64,000 bases of DNA from Mycteria americana (Eukaryota > Chordata > Aves > Ciconiiformes > Ciconiidae), in NCBI RefSeq assembly GCF_035582795.1, contig NC_134367.1, forward strand, positions 121,856,562 to 121,920,561, in the 5' to 3' direction. Below, piece by piece: positions 14,101 through 26,032 of the stretch; position 1 is the stretch's first letter, and every line of letters begins with the position of its first letter. The position numbers and the translations under genes were made by a program. Under the pieces are notes generated by a model, which had not been told where the DNA came from, did no database searches, and worked only from the letters and a program-made list of their open reading frames with translations.

Positions 14101-17100
14101 GGAAACCACGGCCTCCAGTCTCCTCGCTCGCTCCTCCCAGCCAAGCCCACTCCATCGCCTGGGGGTCTGACGGTACCCCCAAAATAGATAGGGATATCCC
14201 ACAAATACGGGAGGTGCTGGAAGTAATCTTTCTGGGCTTGCTCCCTCACTGGGCTGGGTGAGCTGCGATTTTAGGGAGTGCACTCAGATCCTCATCCCCT
14301 CACCAAAAAGAGGGGGCAAGCAGCCATGCCTGCTCTTACAAGGGACGCATCCTCCACTCCATCCCATCCCCCTCACGTTAGCCCCTGGTAACCACAGGTT
14401 AGATACCTCGAGCGTGTTCAGGGGCCTGGAACTGCAAATAGATGCCTAAAATCCCACTGACAGCACAGGGAGTTAGGTACTGAACTGGCTTAGGTGCTTT
14501 TGGACCTTCCCATCCCACAGCAAACTTCTGCCGAGCTCCTTGCTGTGTCTTTAGGGATGAAATAGCCTTGGGAGTTTGACCCGTGAGCATGCACACCATG
14601 CATATGTCCTTTGCTGAATTAGAGCCTGGGGGTGTAAGCCTTTGAAATGCTTTCCCTCAATTTGAGAAGACAACAATCAACGACTGATTTTTGCCATATT
14701 CCAGCCCTTCTCACTATTATCCTGAAAGTATAGTAGCAGTATGCACGATTCTGATGATGTTGATGATTTATAATACCTATAAACACTGCTACTGTTGCAG
14801 CTAAACCCTGCATCCCCTCAATACATATGATGCTGTTATTATGGATATATAAAATGCATGTGGCAAGCGAGACTCAACGATTTCGGGAGTCCAGACCCCC
14901 CACACTCCAGCGTGACGGCACTGCCCGTTGTGCCAGGCAGAGGAGGGACGAAGGCTTGCCAATGGAGGCTTTATATCATCTCGGGGCTGCCCCCGTGCTG
15001 CAGCTGGCAGGGGACCAGCGCGGCTCCTGGCATCCTTTCTCGCCGCCTCAGGGCGGCTCTGATTTATGCCTGGTGGCCCTCAAAGGTCTGTCCCAGCCAG
15101 GGCACTGGGTGCTTCCCTTATCTCCTGGCCATCTCCCATGATTTCCATGCCAAGCCTGGTTTTGGGCAAAGAAGCAAGGATTGCTATGCTTGTGCTTGCG
15201 TATCTTGAGATCCCAGCTATACAGGAGGCTATAATCTTTACGGCAGACAAAATATTTGTTTGAAATGCGAATTAGTCAATACAATTGCTTTTTGGTGGTG
15301 GAACTGAGCATGTATTTCCCTGGCATGTGAGAAGGGGTGTTCCCAGCCCCTGAAGCTTACAAAATAAAATAAAATAAAATATCACTGAAAATTTAACACT
15401 GAACTGTGAAATGACAACCAGAAGAAAGGCTTTTGTTTTCCCTCTCCTTTTTTCTTGAATCGAACAGTACCTAACTGTTTAACTTGTGGCTAAGGATTAT
15501 TTATGTAGGGCTCTTGTGTAGGTAAAGTGCCATGTCCTTGGCCCTCTGCCCACGTAGCACAGTGCGGGATCTCTCGTTACAAATTGCAGCTGTATAACAT
15601 AACAGGAAACGTGGGGCTTTAAGTTATTCCACTGGAAAGATTAATTATTTGGAAAATAGTTATGCAGCAGCTTTGTGTATTTTTGGAGCAAAGGTGACCA
15701 GCACCATCTTAAATTTAAAGAAAAGAAGTTGCTGGGAAGGAAGAAAAAGAAGCACTTTAGAGAGTGGAAGTGTTGTGGGACAATTTTATTACTTTTTTTT
15801 TAGATAATGTTTGAATTGTCTGCTGTCATGGAAGGAGCAAAGCTGGGGTCCATGAAGGGCAGCCATGGCAGGGTGAGGGTGGTGGAGGAACAGGAGCTGC
15901 TCGATTCAGCTGGACCTTCACCCTTGCCATCCAAAATCCCATCCACCTGCTTGAGGGGAAGGAGCAGGAGTCCTGCCGACGGGGGAGGCAGAAGAGAAGT
16001 GAGCTTGGAGGCACAGGCTCAGTGTGATGGGTTGTGGGCTCCTCAAAGTATGCTGTGGACAGCCTGTGAGAAGACACCAGATCCTGGGGAGCCTCTTCCC
16101 TCCAGGTAAACACTCTTGAAAAGGCAAACACAGTGTCTGGAGGGGATCTTCTCCCACGGAGCAGCGGATGGGGTGACAAGTGATACCTCCTGCTCATGTC
16201 AGTCCATCCAGCCTTGTCTGCCTAGCCGTGAGCTTCTTTATATAGCCTAGTTCACGGGATTTTAATTTGCTCCTCTGCATGCAAGCGATCACCCCAATTA
16301 AAGGAAACCACTAAAACAGCAAACTTGCTGCTGCAGTGCGTAGGCATGGGTGACGGCCAAGTTCTCCCATCGCCTCCACGAATGCTTCCCAGTGACTTCA
16401 GAGAGGTCTGCAGCCAAAGCAAAATGTCTCACTGATTAGGATTCCTCTTAGCATCCAAATGTGTTTAAATACTGGAGCTCTCCGGAGAGATGTGGCTTGG
16501 ATAAAGAAGTGGTAGTTATTTTTAGGCAGCACAATGCACCTCTTAGTAAAGTTTTTCCACTCAGACACTTAACCCACGGCTGTTTCGCGAAAGCAGCTAT
16601 CCCACACCTAGCTTTGCACTACCCTGGTCTCCAGGGCCTTTTGTCCATGGCTGCGATAGGGACCTGGTGGTCGCTCTCTGTTTGCTCAGCTAGAGCTGCC
16701 AAAACGAAATCCCCAAGGGAGAAACCCTCCTGCTTGAGCATCTTGGTGGGTTTTGGGAGGAACCTAGTGAAGACTGTGACTTCTAGCCTGGCAGTCGTGC
16801 TCCTGGACTCCTCTTCCTCCCTGCTGGCAGGAGAAACAGGCAGGAGGTGCTCCAGGAGCAACAAGATGTGGATCCCAAACCATGTCCAGCATCCCTCCTT
16901 CCATCAACGTGTAGGGGAAATCTTTTTTCAAAGCAGCCCAGTTTTCCTGATCCGTACTGGGAAAAAGATGATTAATAATAGATTCATAATAGCAATAGGC
17001 TGCATTCAAGGTGTAAATGTCTCCTAATTGATGCAGGATGGTCCATTATTTTTAATTTTTACGTTCCAGGTCCTGGAAAAGAACAACGTCAAATTAAGGA

Positions 17101-20037
17101 GAGGAGTAAAGAAAGTTTCTTATAAAATCAAGAATGCCTCCTACGTAAGTAGCAAACCAAACAGAGAGAGCAGTCTTTTTACTTTCCAAGTTTTTTATTT
17201 CTGCCTCATTTGCTGCTACCTCAGACTAACCAAAACTCCATGTTTGTCTAATATAAAAAAACTATTTTTGCAAAACTCTTCAAGCCACAGTAGTTTAGCT
17301 CTACCACAATAATTCACCACTCTACTATAGCAAATGTTAGTATATGAAAAAACCTGCTGGGTTTAAAAAAAAAAAAAAAGGAGGAAATTATTTAATTTAA
17401 TGCCTCTACATTTCAGTGCGTTTGATAGAAGACAGAAGGCATATTTTTCATCAGCCAAAAAATAACATTAGCGGAAGGCTACTTTCTTCACTGCATTGCA
17501 CCTCATGTGGCTGTTGGCTCTTTTATACCCATAATGCGTTCCCAAAGCAGATATCCACAAAGTCCTTCTGGTTTGGGACCTGGAGAATCCCACCCTGCCC
17601 CATAGCCCAGATCTTAGCCCAGATACTTGTGTGATGCCTGGCTGAGGTCTGAACAAAGCATCTCTGGTATCATCATAGCACAAGTGAATTGCAAGTTGGC
17701 TAACGGCATATTACTAAGCTGTCCAAGATAGGACCATGGTCATTCAAGGCTTCATCTAGACTCAGTGGAAAGAGAGACCCTATAGAAGACAATCCTGCCT
17801 AGCTATAACTCCTGCTGGGAGAAATATCTCTTGTGTCTTCTGGACCACTGACTACAGGGGCAACCCAGGATGACAAAACTCCTTATTTAGGTTTTTCAGA
17901 GAACTGCTTGAAGTTGGGTGAGACAAACAAAAGGCAGAAGTGAGTTGTGTGGGGAAAAGATCAGCAAACCTTGGTGTAGTACATAACATAAACCTTTTAC
18001 AAGGAAAGAAGAGACCACTGTAAATAACAGAAGGGTGGTTAGATCTGAGGCTAGCAAAAAAGTTCAGCTCAGAAACAAGGATGGCATAGATAAGCTGAGA
18101 AGCTTTCAAGAAACCAGGTCTTTTAGGCAAAGCAACAAATCTTCTACATTCAAGTCACCTGAAGACAGAAGGTGCCTGGAAGAGCAAGATTTTACTGCCA
18201 GCTCACGTACAACCTCATTGTACAACCAAAAGTGACACCGGAGGGGTTGGTCGGCATGATGGTCTTTGAGTTTGCCAAAGAGCCAGATGTTCCTTGCCAT
18301 GGGGAAATTATCTTCCGCACCTTGGCATCTGGTTCCTGTAGCTGCCAGTAAAAGAATGGGACAGGCACATTGTGTGGAGGGGCAGGTGGCACATTGCAAC
18401 GGCTTTTTCAAATAATTACCAAGAAGAAGTATTACTACAATTTTTGGCTGAAGAGATACAGATAAATGCTGTGAACAAGCTCCGTGAACGTGGCTCGGGG
18501 AATTGCTGAAATTAGCATTTATCTCTCGATATAACAGAGTGCTGGGGTAGAGGATTTCAAGAATGAAGGATTATTTGGCAATAAAACCCTATTCCTGGTG
18601 CTGTGCGCATCAACGAGCAGATCCTTAAGTGAGCAGCCAGGCAGGCAGGCTATGAGTTATCATGTGCCCACTCGCACCAACTTGTACTCTAAGGGGTGAA
18701 CACCAAGTCCTTGCTAACCTTCCTGCAGGGTTGGGTATTTTGGAAACTAATCTAAGAGCAAGCAAAGGGCTTGAAAAATAAGACAGAAAAATAGCAATTC
18801 TCTTTATACTCCATTTGAGGAATGAACAAAATGCTTTAGAAGCTTTTGCAAATCTGGCATCTCGATTATCTGCTGGGGCCAGACTATTGCCTTCATAAAG
18901 CTCTGTGAGGTCCTTCCCTCAAAGAGGGCATTTTCTGGGTGAGAAAATTAGTATGAGCAGAGGAACAATGGCTCTAGGAGCAAATCCCCAGCTCACGGGA
19001 GAGGGTTATCTGTTGCAGATCCCCATGGGGCAGAAGTTACACCAGCCTCAGTGCTCCCCGTCCTGGGTCGGAGGGGCTCCAGCCAGTCCCTCCTGGCCGC
19101 CACTCCACCATCATCCCACTCTGGCCTTTGCCGATCTCCATGGGGCTAAAAAAAGTTAATGGGAAGGACTTGAAGAGAAGTCTGGAAAAATTGGGAATGC
19201 TTCCTAAAACCCTGGCTTGTGTGACATCCATCTGCTCAGAGCACACATTAGCAGGTTGTTTCTTCTAAATTAAAAGCTGTGATAAACTCAGCTGCTCTCA
19301 GCTCTGTCATCATCTCTATCCTTCGGAGTTAATTTGCTGAGATGAAAGGGACTATCCCCACCTCCTAGATAACTACTGGTCCAAGTTGCCTGCACACTGG
19401 CGTAGACCTCTGCATCCCACCGTAACAGATCGTGGGTCTTTTTGATTTTCCAGAGCTGCCTACAGAGCAGGGCGGGGGCATGAGCGGCACCGGGGATCCT
19501 TGGGATGCAGCTTGGACCATGCACGGTGGACCTGCTCGGCTTCCGAGCGCTGTTGCCATAATCACAGTGGAGCCTGGCAGACGTCTGAGCCACCGACACT
19601 AGCAATTAAGTGTAATTATCTAAAGGGGGGTGTGTGTGTTATATGGAAACACAGCCCTGCCGTGAGTGCTGATGTTCAGAGGTAAACATGGAGCTGAGTG
19701 GAGAAACAAAAGTCAACTCTCTCTGAATTTTTTTTTTTTTTTTACAGACCTGCTCACTGTTACAGAGCTGAGCCTTAGGGTTTTTTTTTTACAGAGACCC
19801 TGTTCAGGTGGATGAGGGACACCCCACTGCCAAATGCCATAGAGGGATGGGGATCTGGCCACGTCCTCCATGCAGAATTACCCCAGCAAATCCTACCCAG
19901 CGGGAATCAGTGAGACATCGCCACGAGGGTGCGAGTAATCTCATGAGCTCTCAATGTGGTGGGAAATAGGATGGAGAAGGCGGGGTGGGCATCCAAAGGA
20001 TGGATGAAGACGGACCATACAAACTAGGAGCTCCTGG
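8101..20037. other. Intergenic sequence, no gene seen
   Basis: About 12 kb of mostly unique sequence. Simple repeats seen: (AAAC)n at 11189-11210, a GT-rich run at 13790-13807, (AAAAT)4 at 15361-15380, and poly(A) near 17366-17379. The longest open frame, 16461-17027 on plus (188 codons), has no domain, signal peptide or membrane pattern that I recognise and is probably chance. No transposon was recognised. Confidence 0.55.
15361..15380. repeat. (AAAAT)4 microsatellite
   Basis: Four perfect pentanucleotide units. Confidence 0.95.
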
Positions 20038-20530
20038 TGTTATGGTTTATATGAGGTTTTGGGCTACCTTGAGTGGGGCTGAGCAGGAAAGGTAAAACAA
20101 TGACCCAGATAACATTCCTGGGCAAAACAAAGGAGAAGATGTTTATTGGGGAGTAGCTCCTGGCTGGCTCCAGCGGGGCGGCGAAGAGTTTACTCTTCTC
20201 AAAGCTAAATCCGAGATCAAAAGGAAGATCTCAAACATTAGAGGACCCCAGGGCCCAGCCAAGGCTTGGGGAGGAGGGGACTGGAGAGGCTATGGAGAGC
20301 GGCCATGTCTTTGAAATAAATAAAAATAGCTTTACTTGGATGAGGCTGGTTTGATGTTGATCAATCAGCTGGCCAGGCTCACGTGCCTCTAGACCGAAGG
20401 GGCTACCAGGCACGAAATCCCAGACAGATGTGTCGTAGCCACCCGGGAGGGCTGTCCCTCTGCCTTGGGGGACCACCTCACGGGCTTTCATGTGTTTGAC
20501 AGCATACAACATCTCAAAAAGATGCTAACA
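20038..20530 (-). mobile_element. Retroviral LTR, minus orientation (3' or near-solo LTR)
   Basis: A 493-bp segment with perfect 5-bp terminal inverted repeats: on the minus strand it starts TGTTA and ends TAACA, the TG...CA form of retroviral LTRs. Just upstream on the minus strand (plus 20531 onward) is a purine-rich run, AGGGCGGGGAGG, placed like a polypurine tract beside a 3' LTR. An AATAAA on the minus strand (plus 20142-20147) lies about 105 nt before the 3' end, as expected for an R-U5 boundary. The 5-bp flanks (CCTGG left, CCTCC right) do not match, which fits a 3' LTR with internal sequence still attached better than a clean solo LTR. The family is not identified. Confidence 0.6.
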
Positions 20531-21904
20531 CCTCCCCGCCCTAAAAAAGGAGATCCTGAAAAAAACAAAAAAAGATAAAGTATTGCAAGGAAAAAACAAC
20601 TTTGCAAAACCTCTTTTCCTTGGGCTAAGGAGCTTTGGGTGGTATCAGGCAAGATTTTAAAAAATGGTTCATAATTATAAAACAAGAAGCCATGGGTTTG
20701 TGCCAAAGTCTTCTGAAGCTACCGGGGGGTGACCTTGAATCTGGCCCAATGGGGATTGAAGGGGATAGTACATTATATCCCCTCAACTGTAAATTACAAA
20801 TGCCTCAGGACAGCGGGGTTTTTACATATCAAGCAGAGTACTTGATAAGAGGCTTTGAGGTGGGAATAGCAGCCCTTTATTTTTCTGAGCATCCCAGAAA
20901 TATATCAAGGCCGTAGGGAATGTTAATATATTTTATTGGACAAGCCGCTAGAGCTGGAAACAGCTTGTCAGCTGTTGGGCACGCAAACGCTTCCAGAATG
21001 AAAGCAAAAAAACCTTAAAAGCTTTAAAAAAGTTCTCAGAAATGCTTCACTCGTGCCAACAACACCTTAAATAAACCATCAAAAGTAGCCAGACAAAAAC
21101 TAGAAATATCCCCAGAAACCAAAGAAGTTCTGTAAGTGTGGATCAGCTTTGGGCAAACTATAGCTGGTTTGCTTGAAAGGCAAAATTTTTCCCTACAAAA
21201 TTTTCCTAGAGAGTGTACTCAATCCTCCTTTCTTTTCTATCAAAACTTGAAAATCTAATGAAAAGATGGTTGAAAACCAGCCAGGCTTGACACGGATGGA
21301 ACACTGGCCTAAGCAGTTTTTCTTTGATTCAAAATTCTCATTTTTTTCTAAAAATAGCGCTATAGGAAATCCCTGTGGACTGGCAGGGTATTCTTGTGGT
21401 TGCTGGGAGAGCCTGAGCAACCCAGACATCTTGAATGAACAAGACCTGATGGTATGAGAAATATTAATATTATGAATTAACCCAAACAGGAGAATTCCAG
21501 CACTGGAGTGTCGTCTCATTTTGTGTTGGATCCTATTCAGTGTGAAGGACCAGACAGCTTGTGAGTCTGAATCTCTCCCAGCCACTGGGGTAGTTCAAGA
21601 TTTGGATTTCTAAGAAATACAATTTAAAAGACAAGACAAAAGTCAAGGCAAAATAGAGTATTTCTCATTCTCTGTATTCTTTTGTGCTTCTTGCTTTCCT
21701 TTTTCCCTTGTTTTATGGTATGAGTCGTAAGAAAGATTAGACAATTTGCAGTGAACCTGTACAGCCAAAGAGTTATTTAATCGCTTGTTACCCAGGCATT
21801 TGCTACCTGCTTTGCCTATCTAGAAGGCATTTTAAAAATAAATAAATAAATAAATGGTTTTGCTCAACTGAGAGCCTGGATATTGCTCTGACATTACTTG
21901 TTCT
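20531..21904. other. Possible retroviral internal remnant, then unique sequence
   Basis: The first few hundred bases right of the LTR (20531 to perhaps 20930) may be residual internal sequence of the same element, since they begin with the polypurine-like run, but no gag, pol or env reading frame is recognisable. The remainder is unique sequence ending in an (AAAT)n run at about 21834-21855. The 130-codon minus frame at 21193-21585 is not recognised. Confidence 0.35.
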
Positions 21905-21929
21905 ACCTTATTACATCATCTACCTGGAC

Positions 21930-22979
21930 TTGTGCAAAGCATTTGACACTGTCCCGCATGACATCCTTGTCTCTAAACTGGAGAGAGATGGATCTGATGG
22001 ATGGGCCACTCGGTGGATAAGGAATTGGCTGGATGGTCGCACTCAAAGAGTTGTGGTCAACAGCTCGATGTCCAAGTGGAGACCAGTGACAAGTGGCATT
22101 CCTCAGGGGTTGGTATTGGGACCAGTGCTGTTTAACATCTTTGTCGGTCACATGGACAGTGGGATCGAGTGCACCCTCAGCAAGTCTGCCAACGACACCA
22201 AGCTGTGTGGTGCGGTTGACACACTGGTGGGAAGGGATGCCATCCAGAGGGACCTTGACAGGCTTGAGAGGTGGGCCCGTGTGAACCTCACAAAGGCCAA
22301 GTGCAAGGTCCTGCACATGGGTTGGGGCAATCCCAAGCACAAATACAGGCTGGGCAGAGAATGGATTGAGAGTAGCCCTGAGGAGAAGGACTTCAGGGTG
22401 TTGGTTGATGAGAAGCTCAACATGACCCGGCAATGTGCGCTTGCAGCCCAGAAAGCCAACCGTATCCTGGGCTGCATCAAAAGAAGCGTGGCCAGCAGGT
22501 TGAGGGAGGTGATTCTGCCCCTCTATTCTGCTTTTGCGAGACCCTGCCTGGAGTACTGCATTCAGCTCTGGGGCCCCCAACATAAGAAGGACATCGACCT
22601 GTTGGAGTGAGTCCAGAGGAGGGCCACGAAGATGGTCAGAGGGCTGGAGCACCTCTCCTATGAAGACAGGCTGAGAGAGTTGGGGTTGTTCAGCCTGGAG
22701 AAGAGAAGGTTTCAGGGAGACCTTACAGCAGCCTTCCAGTACCTGGAGGGGGCCTACAAGAAAGCTGGAGAGGGACTTTTTACAAGGGCATGTAGTGATA
22801 GGACAAGGGGTAACGGCTTTAAACGGAAAGAGGGTAGATATAGATTAGATATAAGGAAGAAATTCTTCACTATGAGGGTGGTGAGGCACTGGAACAGGTT
22901 GCCCAGAGAAGTTGTGGATGCCCCATCCCTGGAAGTGTTCCAGGCCAGGTTGGATGGGGCTTTGAGCAACCTGGTCTAG
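21930..22979 (+). pseudogene. CR1 ORF2 remnant (reverse transcriptase C-terminal part)
   Basis: One frame from 21930 encodes the distal part of CR1 reverse transcriptase. FDTVPHDIL is at residues 5-13, [15 protein letters not shown] around 55-69, and the catalytic block, normally F-A-D-D, reads S-A-N-D at residues 86-89 (22185-22196). The frame is broken once by TGA at 22608-22610 and resumes in the same frame to TAG at 22977-22979. The conserved C-terminal segments (residues around [19 protein letters not shown], and later [20 protein letters not shown]) are clear. The N-terminal endonuclease and early RT are missing. It is dead through truncation, the stop and the altered active site. Confidence 0.93.
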
Positions 22980-23050
22980 TGGAAGGCATCCCTGCCCATG
23001 GCAGGGGGGTTGGAACCAGATGATCTTTAAGGTCCCTTCCAACCCAGACC

Positions 23051-23082
23051 ATTCTATCATTCTATCATTCTATCATTCTATC
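23051..23082 (+). repeat. CR1 3' tail repeat (ATTCTATC)4
   Basis: Four perfect 8-bp units followed by a degenerate ATCATTCAT. This is the CR1 3' terminal microsatellite used in priming and marks the downstream end of the insertion. Confidence 0.95.
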
Positions 23083-25276
23083 ATCATTCATATTCAGAAT
23101 TTGCCTAACGGTATGTTGAGTCAAGCTGTGGAGTTTATCCCTGCATCCCCTCTCACTCCAAGCACTTCTCCATCCAAAGAAAGGGAGAATGTTACAAGCA
23201 AGGTCCACAGGGCGTGTTTCTTCTATTGCTATGCAAAAGGCACTTCAAGCGAGGCTGACATCAAAGCGCTACTGTAAGCACCAAGCATAATAAGCACCAA
23301 GGAAGGGCTGCCACGATTCATACATCAGGAGAGAAACAGAGACTGCAGAACAGCGTTTCCCTCTCTTTGGCCTCCTTATTGTGGTGAGGTTCTTGTCAAA
23401 GGCACAAAAAACCCAGCCCCTTGCAATATCAGACATTTGTTTAAGTCATGGTGGCTGCCAGAAGATAATAGCCGTCAGTGTAAAATTACAAATCATTCTG
23501 CATAATGCTGTGCGATTACCATGAAAGCAATGGCAGTATTTGAATTTTACTCCTCTTTTTTTTGCCTGTCTTTGTTGCCATGCTTAGCTGAAGAGCTTGA
23601 CGTGGCAGCCTCGCTAAGGCAGCGTTTTGTACTCAGATCTGCATGGCTGGCCTGACGTCGCTTTTGCATCACTCTTTTGCTGCTCAACAAAAAGGTTCAG
23701 CAGGTACCTTAGGGCAGGTGGACTATCCTACCGCACAGCATCCTTGCAGAAAGCCTTTGTTGGCTCCTCCTCGAGTCCCCTTCAGCAGCAGCATTGTATG
23801 GCTCTCCTGTGATGGGGGAAGCAATTTTCACCTTCCTTTCAAGTCTGAAGAAGGGAAGCACAAAAGCCTGAAGTTGCTCGCCTGTGTTCACAAGCGGCAA
23901 AAAAACCCATTTTGCAAAACCCATTGCACCTGGATGTCTGGAGTCACGAGGAATGACGTACCCAGCCGCTCGCCCAGGCATCCTTCAAGTGCCTCTAGCA
24001 GCACCGATACCATAATGCTGCCATAAAACAGAGCTCAGCTAAGGTTTTCCCCACCACCTCCTTGAGTATTTACCCTGAGTATTTCTCTGTAGTCGTGGCT
24101 ACGCTGCCCACAAAACCTGAGCTAGATTGTTTAAGATGAGCTCAGGTTAAACCATGACATCAGTGTCACGGTGTTTTTGCAGTAGGAAGGTCCTGGAAAT
24201 CTTGACCAGGGGGATAATTAATGAAGGATGCTTGGGAAGGTACTATTTTGTGATGAGCAATTATCCATAGGGAATCCTCTGCTGAGAGAGGAGAATGTTT
24301 TGTAGCCATGACAAAAGCTGGCACTTAATTCTACCTGATGTGAAGAAAAAAAAGATCATCAACATTTCTCTGTGCTACAGGATTGAGAGACTGCTTGAGT
24401 CAGGGACGTTGCTGTGGGGAGTCAACTGGATTAAAAAAATAATTAAAGATGTAGGAATGAGGAACAAGGGGGATAATTATGAAACAAGGAGCAGAAGAAG
24501 GGCTGATGTTTTCACCTTACCAGTCAGGAAACCCAGTCAGGACAGCTATTCGATCACAAACAAAATGTATTTCAATACCTCTCCTTGCCTGGGCAGCCGG
24601 GGCTCCCGCGATCATCCCGCCCCTCCAAAGCACACCCATGGGGGCAAAAAGCAAGAGCGCAGCACATCTGGGGCATCGGGGTAATGTTTGGACAGCCAGA
24701 TGTGTCTGTCAGCTTTACGCTGTGCCCTGCCTTGGCCAGAAAGGGTTTGCCAAAATGTTGCAGAGCCGGAGGTGCCGTGCTTGCCCGGTTTCATGCAGCT
24801 GGATTTTAACTCAAATTAATTATATATTTGCTCCACTTAATAAACATATAGGTGTCTCCTTCCTTCTGTCCTGTAGCAATTTAGCTAGTAAAACTGCAAT
24901 TCATGTGGCCTGTCCTTGAGTATCTGGCTCTGCTACAGCCAGTGCTGCTCATGAGGGGCTGTGTTTGAAGGGGGAGAGTATAGATGGGGTTTAGAGTGAT
25001 GCTTAGGTGCTTTCCTGATCCCCACTCCCACCGCTTCTTCTCAAAGGAGTCTGACGGGTTTTTGTGAAGAGCCTGAAGATGGGATTTTTGGACTGTGGGA
25101 GGGGTTATGGGTCACAAAAGCATCTGGAAAACATGCCAGGCCTTCTAAAGCATGGGGTCCTGCAAAAAAAAAGAAGGAGTAATGCCCTCAAAGGAGCTGA
25201 CGTGTCCCCTTCCCATGCAGGACCCTGCTCTGCGTACGACTGAATCCACCTTTAGTTCACAGTCAGGCTTTCCCAA
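23083..25276. other. Intergenic sequence, no gene seen
   Basis: Unique sequence with no recognised transposon. The frames at 23643-24026, 24295-24684 and 24479-24919 overlap each other and have no recognisable family. Confidence 0.55.
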
Positions 25277-26032
25277 TGTTATCCCACAAGCGTGAGGTCG
25301 TTTACCCGGTGTGCGAGACGCCAATATACAGACAGGGCAGAGGTATTTCATTTCATGTCTGTACGGAGGTGGGTGCTAGGTGGTCATTCCACAAAGCTAG
25401 CACAAAGTTCGGTCAGGCAGGTACAATATTTATACGGTCTAGTTATACATATGCATAAGCAATTACACAAAGCAGTTTTCTATTGGTCTACATTTCTCTT
25501 ATTCCAACGTAAAGCTACAGCGCTACTTTAATATTCTGCGTATGCTTGCAGGAAGGGGGGGGGTAGCTTTCTTTGGTCTTTAATTGAGTTGGTGGTCGTG
25601 ATCTCCCTCTGCTGTCTTTACCTTTCCCTTAGTTTCTGTAAATCTTGTTGACTTCATGTAGTGCTGTATCCTCCCAGCCCGGCAATCTCCCTTACAACAA
25701 GATGTTTTCTTTATCAGTCCTTGAAGTTCCTCGTCTTAGTTTCTTCTTCAAAGGTTAGTGATTAACGAGGCCTACATATTCCCCTTTTATCAGTCTCTTA
25801 GTTTTTCTTCAAGGGCACAGTCGTTAGCAAGGCATGTTGTTTATACAAAAAGTGTCTTGTTTCATAAGGCCTCTGTGGCCCTTGCATCACAAAGTCCGAG
25901 AATTCACTGCAAACGAGTGAATTCGTCTTTTAACCCACCCCTGGAAGTGCTGTTTCCCCTTTTCCTGGCATCACAAAGTTGCCAGCAGTGCTCTTTCAGA
26001 AAGCAGAGAAGAGCCGTTCATCTTCTTTAACA
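25277..26032 (-). mobile_element. Putative retroviral LTR, minus orientation
   Basis: A 756-bp segment with 5-bp inverted termini (TGTTA...TAACA). On the minus strand it has an ordered promoter: CCAAT box (GACCAATAG, plus about 25481-25489), then TATAAATAT about 50 bp later (plus about 25429-25437), then an AATGAAA-type polyadenylation hexamer (plus about 25350), then the 3' end about 75 bp further. That is the U3-R-U5 order. The U3 half contains an imperfect 63-bp-spaced duplication (CTTAGTTTCTTCTTCAA near 25734 and a variant near 25797). No matching target-site duplication is visible (CCCAA left, CCCTC right), so exact edges are uncertain; it could be a solo LTR. Family not identified. Confidence 0.5.

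Larger units (their letters stand above)
21905..23082 (+). mobile_element. CR1 LINE, 5'-truncated
   Basis: A non-LTR retrotransposon of the CR1 family, typical of birds and other sauropsids. It begins abruptly inside the reverse transcriptase domain, as expected from incomplete target-primed reverse transcription. It runs through the C-terminal end of ORF2 and the short CR1 3' UTR (a GATGATCTTTAAGGTCCCTT-type segment near 23018) and ends in four perfect ATTCTATC units at 23051-23082, the CR1 tail repeat. It is better preserved than the copy at 27.8 kb: one in-frame stop and no frameshift over about 1.05 kb, so it is the younger of the two. Confidence 0.95.

Noticed and set aside
16461..17027. 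188-codon plus-strand frame
   Set aside because: No recognised domain, no promoter or splice context, and an overlapping opposite frame; a chance open frame is likely in this much intergenic DNA.
21903..22652. 249-codon minus-strand frame
   Set aside because: It is the antisense of the CR1 reverse transcriptase remnant, whose plus-strand reading has recognisable RT motifs.
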